Assembly: GCF_000397205.1 (NCBI RefSeq)
Contig: NC_021237.1
Location: 4,819,501-4,883,500 of the forward strand
DNA from: Pseudomonas protegens CHA0
GTDB lineage: Bacteria; Pseudomonadota; Gammaproteobacteria; Pseudomonadales; Pseudomonadaceae
Length of the DNA: 64,000 nt
Reading direction: 5' to 3'
Position numbers and translations under genes: made by a program. A model generated the notes under the pieces. The model was given only the letters and a program-made list of their open reading frames with translations, made no database searches and was not told where the DNA came from. Of this stretch, positions 51,082 through 60,603 are shown one piece after another (position 1 is the stretch's first letter; each line of letters begins with the position of its first letter).

Positions 51082-52806
51082 GTGCCCTATTCATTACGCA
51101 CTGACCGCTCCCTTCTCCCCCACACCAGCACTTGGTGCCTGGGACTGCTGCTGGGCCTGACGTACCTGACGCCGGCCCTGGCCGATAACCTGCAACCGGG
51201 CCAGGAAGCCCTGCGCCTGCAGCAACAACAGCAACGGGACCTGCAACAACTGCAACTGGAACAGCGCCAGCGGCAGATGCAGCGCGGCAGTTTCAGCAGC
51301 ACCCCGGCGGCCCCCAGCCAACCTGCGCAGACTGCCAGCGACGAGCGCTGCTGGCCCCTGAGCGGCACCCGCATCGGCGGCGTCAGCCTGTTCGACAAGG
51401 CCCGGCTCAATGACTACATCAAGCCGTATGTCGCGCCGTGCATGGGGGCCAACCAGATCAACCAGCTGCTGGCGGCCATCACTCGCCTCTATGTAGAGGC
51501 CGGCTACATCGCCAGCCGCCCTTACCTGGCCAGCACTCCGGCGGCCGGGCACAGCCTGGATATCCTGGTAGAGGAAGGCTACGTCGAAGCCATCGAACTG
51601 GCCGACCAGAGCCTGCCGGTGTCCCTGCGCGGTGCTTTCCCGGGCATGCTCGGCAAGCCCCTGTACCTGCGGGACCTGGAGCAGGGCCTGGATCAACTGA
51701 ACCGCCTGCGCTCCCTGGACCTGACCGCCGACATCGCCCCCGGCAGCCAGCCCGGGGCCTCGCGGATCATCCTGCGCTCGCGCAGCAGCGCCGCACGCTG
51801 GGGCCTGGGCCTGGGGGTGGACAACCTGGGCAGCGCCGGCACCGGGCGTGACCGGCAGTCGATCAACCTCAACCTCGACAGCCCGTTGCAGATCAACGAT
51901 GCGCTGAACCTGAACTACAGCGACACCCTCAACCACGGCCCGCGCTACAGCCGCAGCAGCAGCCTGTTCTACTCGGTGCCCTACGGCTACTGGACCTACA
52001 GCCTGTTCGCCAGCCATGCCGAATACCGCGCGCCGCTCAAGCTGCCCCGCACCACCTTGTACAACAGCGGGCGTACCGACATGGTCAGCGGCCGCGCCGA
52101 CCGGGTGCTGTGGCGCGACCAGAGCCACCAGCTCAGCGCCAACCTGCAACTGGCCTACAAGGATGTGGACAGCTACCTGCAGAAGGCCCACCTGCAGATC
52201 CAGAGCCCGACCCTGACCGTGGCCGAAGCCGGGCTCAACCTGTTCTGGCTCGACAGCGCAGTGTGGAACCTGGATGTCAATTACGCCCAGGGCCTGACCT
52301 GGTTCGGCGCCGACCGCGACTCGCAGCAGGTACAGCGCAACCTGCCCCAGGCGCAGTTCCGCAAGTACCGCGCCGGCCTCAGCCAGTGGCGCAACGGCCA
52401 GCTGGGCACCCAGCGCTGGCAGTGGCAGAGCCAGCTCTCGGCGCAGTACAGCCCGGACCCGCTGCCGGCCATCGAACAACTGCTGGGCACCGACGATTCG
52501 GCGGTGCGCGGCTATCGCATCAACAGTGCTTCCGGCGCCATTGGCGCGGTATGGCGCAACACCCTGCGCCTGCCGCTCGACAACGACCTGCCGGTCAAGA
52601 TCACCCCGCGCCTGGGCCTGGACAACGGCTGGATCAAGGCCGAGCACGGCGCCCGGAGCCGGCAGCTGAGCGGTGCCAGCTTGGGGCTCAACCTGAGCTG
52701 GAAAAAACTCCAGGTCGACCTGGACTACCAACGCAGCCTCAACACCCCAGAAGGTTTCCGAACGGAGCCGGAAGTCTGGCTGGCCAGGTTCAGCCTGCAG
52801 ATTTGA
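51082..52806 (+). CDS. exlB: TpsB outer-membrane transporter, ExlB/ShlB/FhaC type
   Basis: 574 residues. Signal peptide ends near ALA at about 34. A Gln-rich helix (about 38-72, QQQQQRDLQQLQLEQRQRQMQ) is followed by the POTRA region (IGGVSLFDKARLNDYIKPYV, YIASRPYLASTPAAGHSLDILVEEGYVEAIEL), then a beta-barrel with GTDDSAVRGYRINSASGAIGAVWRNTLRLP. It secretes its TpsA partner across the outer membrane. GTG 51082 has AAGGA upstream. The gene order exlB-exlA is that of P. aeruginosa exlBA. Confidence 0.88.
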   Translation: MPYSLRTDRSLLPHTSTWCLGLLLGLTYLTPALADNLQPGQEALRLQQQQQRDLQQLQLEQRQRQMQRGSFSSTPAAPSQPAQTASDERCWPLSGTRIGGVSLFDKARLNDYIKPYVAPCMGANQINQLLAAITRLYVEAGYIASRPYLASTPAAGHSLDILVEEGYVEAIELADQSLPVSLRGAFPGMLGKPLYLRDLEQGLDQLNRLRSLDLTADIAPGSQPGASRIILRSRSSAARWGLGLGVDNLGSAGTGRDRQSINLNLDSPLQINDALNLNYSDTLNHGPRYSRSSSLFYSVPYGYWTYSLFASHAEYRAPLKLPRTTLYNSGRTDMVSGRADRVLWRDQSHQLSANLQLAYKDVDSYLQKAHLQIQSPTLTVAEAGLNLFWLDSAVWNLDVNYAQGLTWFGADRDSQQVQRNLPQAQFRKYRAGLSQWRNGQLGTQRWQWQSQLSAQYSPDPLPAIEQLLGTDDSAVRGYRINSASGAIGAVWRNTLRLPLDNDLPVKITPRLGLDNGWIKAEHGARSRQLSGASLGLNLSWKKLQVDLDYQRSLNTPEGFRTEPEVWLARFSLQI

Positions 52807-52909
52807 CCCGACCGCCGATTAGCCTGAATCAACCGACGAACCTGAGCATCACGCGCCGTTGCCCCCTTAGAAAGCAACGCCCGGCTCACCCACTCAGCAC
52901 GAGGTTCTC

Positions 52910-55900
52910 ATGCCTGACAACACTCATAGATTCAACCTTTCACCCCAGGGCACATTGCGCTGGACCATCGCCGGCCTGCTGCTGGTGTCCCATCTACCCC
53001 TGGCCCTGGCCGGCGGGATCACCGTGGTCGAAGGCCCCGGCGGCACCCCGCAACTGCAAAACCAGGGCGGCGTACCCATCGTCAACATCGTCGCGCCCAA
53101 TGCCGGCGGCCTGTCCCACAACCAGTTCCTGGACTACAACGTCGGGCAACAAGGCGTGGTCTTGAACAACGCCCTGCAGGCCGGGCAATCGCAACTGGCC
53201 GGGCAACTGGCAGCCAACGCGCAGCTCCAGGGCCAGGCGGCCAGCGTGATCCTCAACGAAGTGATCAGCCGCAATGCCTCGCAACTCAATGGTGCCCAGG
53301 AGATCTTCGGCCGCGCCGCCGACTTCGTGCTGGCCAACCCCAATGGCATCTCGGTCAATGGCGGCAGCTTCATCAACACCCCCAATGCCAGCCTGGTGGT
53401 GGGCCGCCCGGAACTCCAGGACGGCAAGCTGCAAGGGCTCAACACCCAGGATGCCCACGGCCAGTTGGCTATCCAGGGCGGTGGCCTGCGCAACGCCGAG
53501 GGTTCGATCAATCTGATCGCCCCGCGCATCGACAGCCAGGGCGCCCTCAAGGCCCGGGACCAGTTGAATGTCACCGTCGGTCGCAACCAGCTGGACTACC
53601 CCAGCGGCCAGGTGCGTAACGTCGACCCGGCAAGCCGCACCCAGGAGCAGCGCATCGACGCCAGCCTGTTCGGTGCCATGCAGGCCGGGCGGATCAATAT
53701 CGTCAGCACCGCCGAAGGTGCCGGGGTGCGTGTCGGCGCCGTCCAGGTGGACGGCCGCGACGGGGTCAAGCTGAGTTCCGCCGGTGACCTGGACATCCGT
53801 GGCCAGGCCGTGGACAACAGCCTCGACGCGATCCGTGCCGGGGTCAGCAGCCAGGGCGACATCGAGCTGCACGGAGCCAAGGACCTGACCCTGGCCGCCA
53901 CCGATGTCAGTGGCCGCAACGTCAAGCTCGACGCCGGGCGCAACCTGACCCTGAGCAGCATCGAAAGCCGCAAGCTCCAGGAAAAACGCCAGCAATGGGA
54001 AAACAGCACCATCGGCATCACCTGGGAAACCTACGACAGTACCCACACCGACAGCGACAGCCGCCAGCACGGTAACAAGGTCGTCGCCCGGCAGGATGCC
54101 GAGCTGAATTCCGGCGCCAGCACCCAGATCCAGGGCAGCAGCGTCGAGGCCGGCAATCGCCTGAGCGCCCAAAGCGGCGGCGACCTGCGCCTGACCGCTG
54201 CCACCGAGACCCACACCCAGCGTGACCAGGGCCAGCATCGCAAGCACCTGTGGAAGGAAAACTGGGACAACGCCAGCAGCGAGCAGCGCACCGTCACCAG
54301 CCAGCTCAAGAGCGGCAAGCAGCTGGAACTGACCAGCCAGCAGACACTGCAACTGCAGGGCGCCGAGCTGCACAGCCAGGGCGACATCCTGCTGAGCGCC
54401 AAGGACGTCGACATCACCAGCGCCAGCCGCCAGCAGAGCCAGAGCAACCAGCGCTACTCCGGCGACCTGGTGGGCGGTGGCTTCTTCGGCAAGAACGCCG
54501 ACGGCGACCAGGGCAAGACCCAGAACCAGGGCAGCAAGGTCAACGCCGACGGCAAGCTGATCGTGCGCGCCGACAGCGTACGTATCAGCGGCAGCCAGGC
54601 CCGCGGCGGTACCGAGGCCAGCGTCATCAGTGACAAGGGCGCGCTGACCATCGACGGCGTGCGGGACACGTCCCACAGCAACAACCACAGCAAGGACAGC
54701 AAGTTCTTCGGCATTGCCAAGGACGAGAGCCGCCAGCAGAACAAGGGCAGCACCACGGTCGGCAGCCAGTTGCGCTCGGACAGCAACCTCAAGTTGCAGA
54801 GCGCCGAGGACCTGACCGTCAGCGGCTCCCAGGTCGCCGCAGCAGGGGCACTGGACGCCAGCGCCAAGGGCACGATCAAGGTCGCGGCCGCCGAAGACAC
54901 CCAGCACGACAGCAGCAGCACCCAGAAGCGCGGCTTCGACGCCTACGCCAAGGAAAATGCACCGGGCACCGGCCAATACCGGGCCGGGGTGCGCTACCAG
55001 GATCAGCAGCGCAACGACAGCAGCGACAGCACCCGGCAACAGGCCTCCAGCCTCACCGGCGGCACCCTGGCGGTCACTGCCGGCGAAGATCTCAAGGTGC
55101 AAGGCAGCGACCTTGCGGCCACGGCCGGCGATGCCAGCCTGAGCGGCAAGCATGTGCAGTTGCTGGCCGCGGACAACACAACCGAGAAGCACAGCGACAG
55201 CACCACCACCGGCGGCGGCTTCTATTACACCGGCGGCCTGGACCGGGCCGGCAACGGCGTGGAAGTGGCGCACAACAGCAGCCAGGACAGCAGCAGCAAG
55301 AGCACCGCGCAAACCAGCAACATCGGCGCCAGCGGCAACCTGACCATCAACGCCGGCAACCGCCTGACCACCGAAGGGGCCCAGGTCAAGGCTGGCGGTA
55401 CCTTGCAGGTCAACGCCGGCGAGGTGGTGAACAAGGCCGCCCGCAACAGCGAAACCAGCCACCACCAGGACAACAACTGGGCAGTGGATGTCGGCGCCAA
55501 CGTTGAATACAAGGGCATCACCCGGCCGATCGAGAAGGCCATCCAGGGCGTGGCCCAACGCAAGTTCCATCAACCGGGAGTACTCGATGCCCTGGAACAG
55601 CCCAACGTCGGGCTGGACGTGGACGTCAGCCACCAGAACCGCCAGCTGGACAGCAGCAGCGGCACCGCGGTGGTCAGCCAGTTGAGCGGTGGCCAGGTCG
55701 AGGTCAAGGTCAAAGGCCAACTGCAGGACCAGGGCACCCAGTACCGTGCCACTGATGGCGCGGTGAAAATCAGCGCCGACAGCCTGCTGGCCAGCGCCGC
55801 CAGCAACAGCACCAGCAGCAGCGAACAGGCCCTGGATGCCAAGGCCGGCGTGCGGGTCTACACCAATACCGGCGAGGACCTGAACATCCGCGGCAGCGGC

Positions 55901-57868
55901 GCCGGTGGCAGCAGTACCGTCACCAGCAGCAAGGACCAGGCCCAGGTCGGCAGCTACAACGCCAGCCAGGGCGTGGACATCCAGCTGGCCGGCGACGGGC
56001 GCTTCGAAGGCAGCCAGTTCAACGGCGGCCAGGGTGGCGTGACGCTCAAGAGCGGCGGTGAACTGGCGCTGAACCAGGCCCATGACCGCCAGAGCAGCAG
56101 CAACTCCAGCCTGCGTGGCGACGCCTCGCTGACCCTGGGCACCACCCCGGGCAGCAACGGCAGCAACCTCAACCTGGGTGCCGGTGTCCAGCTGGACCAC
56201 AAGAGCCTGGAGCAGCAGGACAGCCAGGCGCGGGTTGCCAGCATCCAGGGCCAGGGCCCGGTGCAGCTCGACAGCGGCGCCAACCTGACGCTGCAAGGCA
56301 CGCAGATCGGCAACGCGGCACGGCCTACCGGCGATATCCGCCTGGACGCTGGCGGCAAACTGGACCTGCAAGCCGCCGTGGACACCCACACCAGCCAGGG
56401 CAGCAACCTGGGTGGCGGGCTCACCGCCGGTGCCAGTAAAACCAGCAGCGAGCAAAGCAGCGGCAAGAGCGCCAACCTCAGCGCCAACTTCAACATTGGC
56501 CGGGTCTCTGAAAACGACCAGAGCCAGCGCGGCGCGCAACTCTACAGCCAGGGCCAGGTCCTGCTGGGCAGCGCCGCCACCGGCGACGACGCGATTCACT
56601 TGCAGGGCACCCGGATCGATGCCGGCAAGGTCGTCCTGGATGCGGCCCAGGGCGGCATCTTCCAGGAGTCGGCGCACTCTACCCAGGCCCATGACAACTG
56701 GGGCCTGACCCTGGGCGCCGGTGGCAGCATGGGCAAGACCACCCTGGCCGATGCCAGCGAGCACGACTCGCCGAAAATCGACCGCGGGATCAACGCCCGG
56801 GCCAAGATCGACGTCGACCAGCGCCAGAGCACCACCCAGCACAACAGCCTGATCAAGGCCGACCAGGTGGTCCTCAACAGCGCCGGCAACGTGCATCTGG
56901 CCGGGGCCAACATCGACGCGCAACGGGTCGACGGAGCCATCGGTGGCCGCCTCGACATCGAAAGCCGCCAGGACCGCCTGCGCAGCACCCAGGTCAATAT
57001 CGACGCCAAGCTGGAAGTGGCGAAGAACCAGCCCGGGCTGGTGGACAAGCTGGCCAAGCCGGCCGGCCCGCTCAAGGACGACCTGAAGGCCAAGGCCGAG
57101 AAAGGCTTCGACAAGCACCGCGAGAAACTGGAGAACGCCGTCGACAAGGGCGTCGACAAACTCGGCTCGGCCAAGGACAGCGTGGTCGCCCAGGCCAACA
57201 ACGCCAAGGAACGCCTGGGCGAGAAGCTCAGCCGCAGCGGCAGCTACGACGTCAACCCCGAGCCCCGTGGCGCCTTTGGCAACGGTGTGGACAAGGCCAA
57301 GAGCTACCTGGCCGACAAGGCCGACGCCGTGGGCAATGGCTTCTCCAGCCTCAAGGAACGTTTCTGGCCGAAAACCAGCGACAGCTACTCGGTCAGCGAG
57401 AAGAACACCACCGGCAGCAAGGTGGCCAACACCGCAGAAGGCGTACTGTTCGGCGACAAGAGCGGCAACACCTCCTACACCCCGACCTTGAACCTGGGCT
57501 TCAGCCATGCTGGCAAGGACAGTGTGGAGCAGGCCTCGGGCATCCGTGGCCAGCAAGGGGTGAATCTGCGGGTCAGCGGCGAAACCACGCTCACCGGTGC
57601 ACGCATCGGTGCCAGCGAGGGCCGGGTCGACCTGGGGGGCTCCAAGGTCACCAGCAACGCCCTGGCCGGCTCGGACTACCGTGTCGACGCCGGGCTCAAC
57701 CTGTCCAAGTCACCGGTCAACCTGGCCCTGGGCGCCGGTAGCGAGCTGACCCGCAAACAGGACGAGGCTACCAGCAAGGACCAGGTGTTCAACCTCGGCC
57801 CGCTGCGTGTCGGCGGCCACAGCAACAGCCAGCTGCTGCAAGCCGGTATCGATCAGAAAACGCCATGA
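52910..57868 (+). CDS. exlA: TpsA exoprotein, ExlA-like (filamentous haemagglutinin/haemolysin family)
   Basis: 1652 residues. Signal peptide with cleavage after ALA34. The TPS domain (about 35-280) has FLDYNVGQQGVVLNN and the NPNGI motif at 143-147. Long haemagglutinin-type beta-helix repeats follow, Ser/Gln/Asn-rich. One RGD is at about 1069. A charged, probably helical segment (about 1378-1440, many Lys/Asp) breaks the helix and precedes a last repeat-like part ending at the C-terminus. There is no VENN motif or CDI toxin end. Length and order fit exolysin ExlA (about 1640 residues), a pore-forming cytotoxin. An adhesin without toxicity is the alternative. Confidence 0.8.
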   Translation: MPDNTHRFNLSPQGTLRWTIAGLLLVSHLPLALAGGITVVEGPGGTPQLQNQGGVPIVNIVAPNAGGLSHNQFLDYNVGQQGVVLNNALQAGQSQLAGQLAANAQLQGQAASVILNEVISRNASQLNGAQEIFGRAADFVLANPNGISVNGGSFINTPNASLVVGRPELQDGKLQGLNTQDAHGQLAIQGGGLRNAEGSINLIAPRIDSQGALKARDQLNVTVGRNQLDYPSGQVRNVDPASRTQEQRIDASLFGAMQAGRINIVSTAEGAGVRVGAVQVDGRDGVKLSSAGDLDIRGQAVDNSLDAIRAGVSSQGDIELHGAKDLTLAATDVSGRNVKLDAGRNLTLSSIESRKLQEKRQQWENSTIGITWETYDSTHTDSDSRQHGNKVVARQDAELNSGASTQIQGSSVEAGNRLSAQSGGDLRLTAATETHTQRDQGQHRKHLWKENWDNASSEQRTVTSQLKSGKQLELTSQQTLQLQGAELHSQGDILLSAKDVDITSASRQQSQSNQRYSGDLVGGGFFGKNADGDQGKTQNQGSKVNADGKLIVRADSVRISGSQARGGTEASVISDKGALTIDGVRDTSHSNNHSKDSKFFGIAKDESRQQNKGSTTVGSQLRSDSNLKLQSAEDLTVSGSQVAAAGALDASAKGTIKVAAAEDTQHDSSSTQKRGFDAYAKENAPGTGQYRAGVRYQDQQRNDSSDSTRQQASSLTGGTLAVTAGEDLKVQGSDLAATAGDASLSGKHVQLLAADNTTEKHSDSTTTGGGFYYTGGLDRAGNGVEVAHNSSQDSSSKSTAQTSNIGASGNLTINAGNRLTTEGAQVKAGGTLQVNAGEVVNKAARNSETSHHQDNNWAVDVGANVEYKGITRPIEKAIQGVAQRKFHQPGVLDALEQPNVGLDVDVSHQNRQLDSSSGTAVVSQLSGGQVEVKVKGQLQDQGTQYRATDGAVKISADSLLASAASNSTSSSEQALDAKAGVRVYTNTGEDLNIRGSGAGGSSTVTSSKDQAQVGSYNASQGVDIQLAGDGRFEGSQFNGGQGGVTLKSGGELALNQAHDRQSSSNSSLRGDASLTLGTTPGSNGSNLNLGAGVQLDHKSLEQQDSQARVASIQGQGPVQLDSGANLTLQGTQIGNAARPTGDIRLDAGGKLDLQAAVDTHTSQGSNLGGGLTAGASKTSSEQSSGKSANLSANFNIGRVSENDQSQRGAQLYSQGQVLLGSAATGDDAIHLQGTRIDAGKVVLDAAQGGIFQESAHSTQAHDNWGLTLGAGGSMGKTTLADASEHDSPKIDRGINARAKIDVDQRQSTTQHNSLIKADQVVLNSAGNVHLAGANIDAQRVDGAIGGRLDIESRQDRLRSTQVNIDAKLEVAKNQPGLVDKLAKPAGPLKDDLKAKAEKGFDKHREKLENAVDKGVDKLGSAKDSVVAQANNAKERLGEKLSRSGSYDVNPEPRGAFGNGVDKAKSYLADKADAVGNGFSSLKERFWPKTSDSYSVSEKNTTGSKVANTAEGVLFGDKSGNTSYTPTLNLGFSHAGKDSVEQASGIRGQQGVNLRVSGETTLTGARIGASEGRVDLGGSKVTSNALAGSDYRVDAGLNLSKSPVNLALGAGSELTRKQDEATSKDQVFNLGPLRVGGHSNSQLLQAGIDQKTP

Positions 57869-57874
57869 GGTCAT

Positions 57875-57902
57875 GGCCGCCCTCCTTCCTGGGAGGGCGG
57901 CC
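57875..57902 (+). terminator. Strong hairpin after exlA
   Basis: GGCCGCCCTCC (57875-57885) pairs with GGGAGGGCGGCC (57891-57902). There is no T-run after it. It probably reduces read-through into the regulator gene. Confidence 0.6.
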
Positions 57903-58070
57903 TGGGTGCCCCACCCTGTTGAACTTCCATTAGATGCCACCCGCCTGTAATCCCTCCCCTTATTCTGTGTAAGGCGCTTCCTAGATTGCGTCTAACCGCA
58001 CTTTCGCCACTTTTCCCCTCCACCAGCTGGGCTAACGTTCGGGCTTTCCATTGGTCGGCTGGAGGCCTGT

Positions 58071-58697
58071 ATGGGCTCGGTACTAATCATTGATGATCAT
58101 CCCGTGGTGCGCATGGCCATTCGCATCCTGCTGGAGCACGAGGGGTATTCGATCGTTGGTGAAACCGATAACGGCGTCGATGCACTGCAAATGGTCCGTG
58201 ATTGCGAACCGGACCTGGTCATCCTCGATATCTGCATTCCCAAGTTGGACGGGCTGGAGCTGCTGGAGCGCCTCGGCAATATGCCGAGGCGCTCGCGGAT
58301 CCTGGTCCTGACCGCCCAGTCCGCTGCCCTGTTCGCCAACCGCTGCATGCGCGCCGGGGCTTGCGGCTACGTCTGCAAACAGGAGGACATGAGCGAGCTG
58401 CTCAGCGCCATCAAGGCAATCTGCAGCGGCTACAACTACTTCCCCAGCCAGGCCCTGCAGGTTGACCGCATCACTTTTGGCTCGCCACTGGAGTTGGCGC
58501 AGTTCAACTCACTCAATGACCGGGAATTGATGGTCCTGCAGCTGTTCGCCATGGGCCAGACCAACAAGGAAATTGCCGCCGGCATGTTTCTCAGCAACAA
58601 GACCGTCAGCACCTACAAGAAACGCATCATGCAGAAACTGGCGACCACCTCGATGAGTGAGCTGGTGGACATGGCCAAGCGTAACGCATTGATATGA
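58071..58697 (+). CDS. BvgA/EvgA-type response regulator
   Basis: 208 residues. The receiver has VLIIDDHPVVRMAIRILLE, phosphoacceptor Asp53 (VILDICIP) and Lys in YVCKQ. The LuxR helix-turn-helix is LNDRELMVLQLFAMGQTNKEIAAGMFLSNKTVSTYKKRIMQKL near 143-185. This arrangement matches BvgA, EvgA and Pseudomonas RocA. GGAGG precedes ATG. It lies 200 bp after exlA and 43 bp before the hybrid kinase, and so is the probable output of that kinase and a candidate regulator of exlBA. Confidence 0.9.
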   Translation: MGSVLIIDDHPVVRMAIRILLEHEGYSIVGETDNGVDALQMVRDCEPDLVILDICIPKLDGLELLERLGNMPRRSRILVLTAQSAALFANRCMRAGACGYVCKQEDMSELLSAIKAICSGYNYFPSQALQVDRITFGSPLELAQFNSLNDRELMVLQLFAMGQTNKEIAAGMFLSNKTVSTYKKRIMQKLATTSMSELVDMAKRNALI

Positions 58698-58740
58698 ACC
58701 GCCAGCCAGCCCCTTCCCCGATGTGCCGGGTACCCTGGCC

Positions 58741-60483
58741 ATGACCCCGGCCCTGCTGCCGATGGGCGTTGCTGCCCTGCTGTTGCTGTCGATTGCTGCC
58801 GGGCTGGGCCTGGCCTGCCTGTACCGGCAACTGCGCCAACACCGGCAACAGGTCCAGGCGCTGCAACAGACGGTGGCAACCCTGGGCACCAGCCTGCAGC
58901 AGGCCGAGCGGGCCAACCGCCTGAAAGGCCAGTTCCTCGGCCACCTTGGCCATGAGATCCGCACACCACTGAACGCCTTCATCGGCCTCCTGGAACTGGT
59001 GCTGCAACGCACCGAGGACGGCTCAGCCAACCGTGGTTCCCTGGAGCTGGCCCTGGGTGCCGCCAGTGACCTGCGGGAGCTGCTCGGCGACCTGCTGGAC
59101 ATCAGCCGGATCGAGTCCGGGCAACTTCAACTGAACCCGGCCTGGACCTGCCTGAGCCACAGCGCCGAGGCAGTGCTGGGGGTGTTCCAGGCCCTGGCCC
59201 GGCAGAAGAACCTGGACCTGAGCCTGGAGTTCCAGGCCCCATCCCCCGAACCCCAGGTACTGGTAGATGGCCTGCGTTTCAAGCAGATCCTGACCAACCT
59301 GTTGAGCAATGCCCTCAAGTTCACCCGACAGGGCAAGGTGCAGGTCAAGCTGCAATTGCTGCCGGCGGCGCGCCCCGGGCACTTCGACCTGCTGCTGCGG
59401 GTGCTGGACACCGGCATCGGCATTCCCCCACAGGAGCGCCAGCGCCTGTTGCAGCCCTTCGCCCAGGTGGAACCGACCAGCCAGTCGCCACGGGACAGCA
59501 GTGGCCTCGGCCTGCCCATCAGCCATCAGCTTTGCCTGCAGATGGGGGGCAGCCTGAGCCTGCACGGCCGCACGGGCCCCGGATGCGAAGTGCAGGTCAG
59601 GCTGACCTTGCCCGGCCGCACGGCCGTCGCCCCCAGGCCCGTCGCCGCCACGCCGGCTGCTGCCCAACTGCCGCTGGATGTGCTGCTGGCAGACGATCAC
59701 CCTGCCAGCCTGACCTTGCTGCAAGGGCAACTGGAGCACCTCGGGCACCGGGTCACCTGCGCCGGGAACGGGTTGCAGGCCTATCAGCTATGGCACGAGG
59801 GCGACTTCGACCTGCTGATCGTCGACTGCAACATGCCCTTGATGAATGGCTACCAACTGGCCGAGGCCATACGCCGCAGCGAAGGCTCCGGGCCGGCGGT
59901 CAACCTGATCGGCTGCAGCGCCAGCAACGACCCGCAGACGCATCAGCGTGGCCTGGATGCCGGCATGCACGATTGCCTGTGCAAGCCCTTGGGGCTGGAG
60001 TTGCTGGGCTCACGCCTGGCGACGCTGCACCCCCTGCCAAGGCCGGACAGTTTCAGCATCGAGGCCTTGTTCACCCTGACCCATGGCAAGCCGCAGCTTG
60101 TCCGGAGCATGCTGGAAAAACTGTCGCAGTGTTGCCGTGAGGATCGCCACCTGCTGGGGAGGATCCCGCCCGACGATTTCACCGCCCTGCTGGAGCTGGC
60201 CCACAAGATCAGGGGCTCGGCGCTGATGGTCCGGGCCACCCCCTTGCAGAACTGCTGTGAAAACCTGGAGCGGGCTTGCCTGGAACGGGCCGGGGCTACC
60301 GTCATCAGCACCGCTGTGCGCGCCCTGGACCTGGCCCTGATACGCCTTGCCCAATCCCTGCACCGACACCTCGAAGGCCAGGCTCAATCGCAACCTGCGC
60401 TGCCCCGCGAAGCAACCCGGCCTGCCTCTTGCCAGGAAAATAGCAAAAGGCCAGTATTGCCTCGCCGTCAGCCACACCCATGA
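58741..60483 (+). CDS. Hybrid histidine kinase (HisKA-HATPase-REC-Hpt) with no sensor domain
   Basis: 580 residues from ATG 58741 (GTG 58723 is also possible; neither has a clear ribosome site). One membrane helix (about 8-28) and a short coil lead straight to HisKA (GHLGHEIRTPLNAF, His71). The ATPase has NLLSNALKF, DTGIGI and SSGLGLPIS. The receiver has LADDH and Asp362 (VDCNMPLMNG). The Hpt has ELAHKIRGSAL, His488. This is a BvgS-like His-Asp-His relay, but it lacks the Venus-flytrap and PAS sensor domains of BvgS. Phosphate probably passes to Asp53 of the preceding regulator. Confidence 0.88.
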   Translation: MTPALLPMGVAALLLLSIAAGLGLACLYRQLRQHRQQVQALQQTVATLGTSLQQAERANRLKGQFLGHLGHEIRTPLNAFIGLLELVLQRTEDGSANRGSLELALGAASDLRELLGDLLDISRIESGQLQLNPAWTCLSHSAEAVLGVFQALARQKNLDLSLEFQAPSPEPQVLVDGLRFKQILTNLLSNALKFTRQGKVQVKLQLLPAARPGHFDLLLRVLDTGIGIPPQERQRLLQPFAQVEPTSQSPRDSSGLGLPISHQLCLQMGGSLSLHGRTGPGCEVQVRLTLPGRTAVAPRPVAATPAAAQLPLDVLLADDHPASLTLLQGQLEHLGHRVTCAGNGLQAYQLWHEGDFDLLIVDCNMPLMNGYQLAEAIRRSEGSGPAVNLIGCSASNDPQTHQRGLDAGMHDCLCKPLGLELLGSRLATLHPLPRPDSFSIEALFTLTHGKPQLVRSMLEKLSQCCREDRHLLGRIPPDDFTALLELAHKIRGSALMVRATPLQNCCENLERACLERAGATVISTAVRALDLALIRLAQSLHRHLEGQAQSQPALPREATRPASCQENSKRPVLPRRQPHP

Positions 60484-60603
60484 AACCCGTAGCGACGGTT
60501 TCCTCGACACCCTCGGCCCCCGGTAAAGCCAAGGCAGGCAATGCCAGCCTTAACTATGCTTGGGTCCTGAGCCATGCCTCGTGTGCCTTTGGAGTGAATT
60601 GGA

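Noticed and set aside
52994..57556. Very long minus-strand open frame (about 1520 codons) antisense to exlA
   Set aside because: It mirrors the codon periodicity of a GC-rich gene with strong third-position bias; no start signal, domain or signal peptide is visible, and exlA is clearly coding.
57970..57983. TAAGGCGCTTCCTA as a fourth copy of the palindrome
   Set aside because: Half-sites are imperfect and the spacing differs from the other three; kept only as a hint in the regulon finding.
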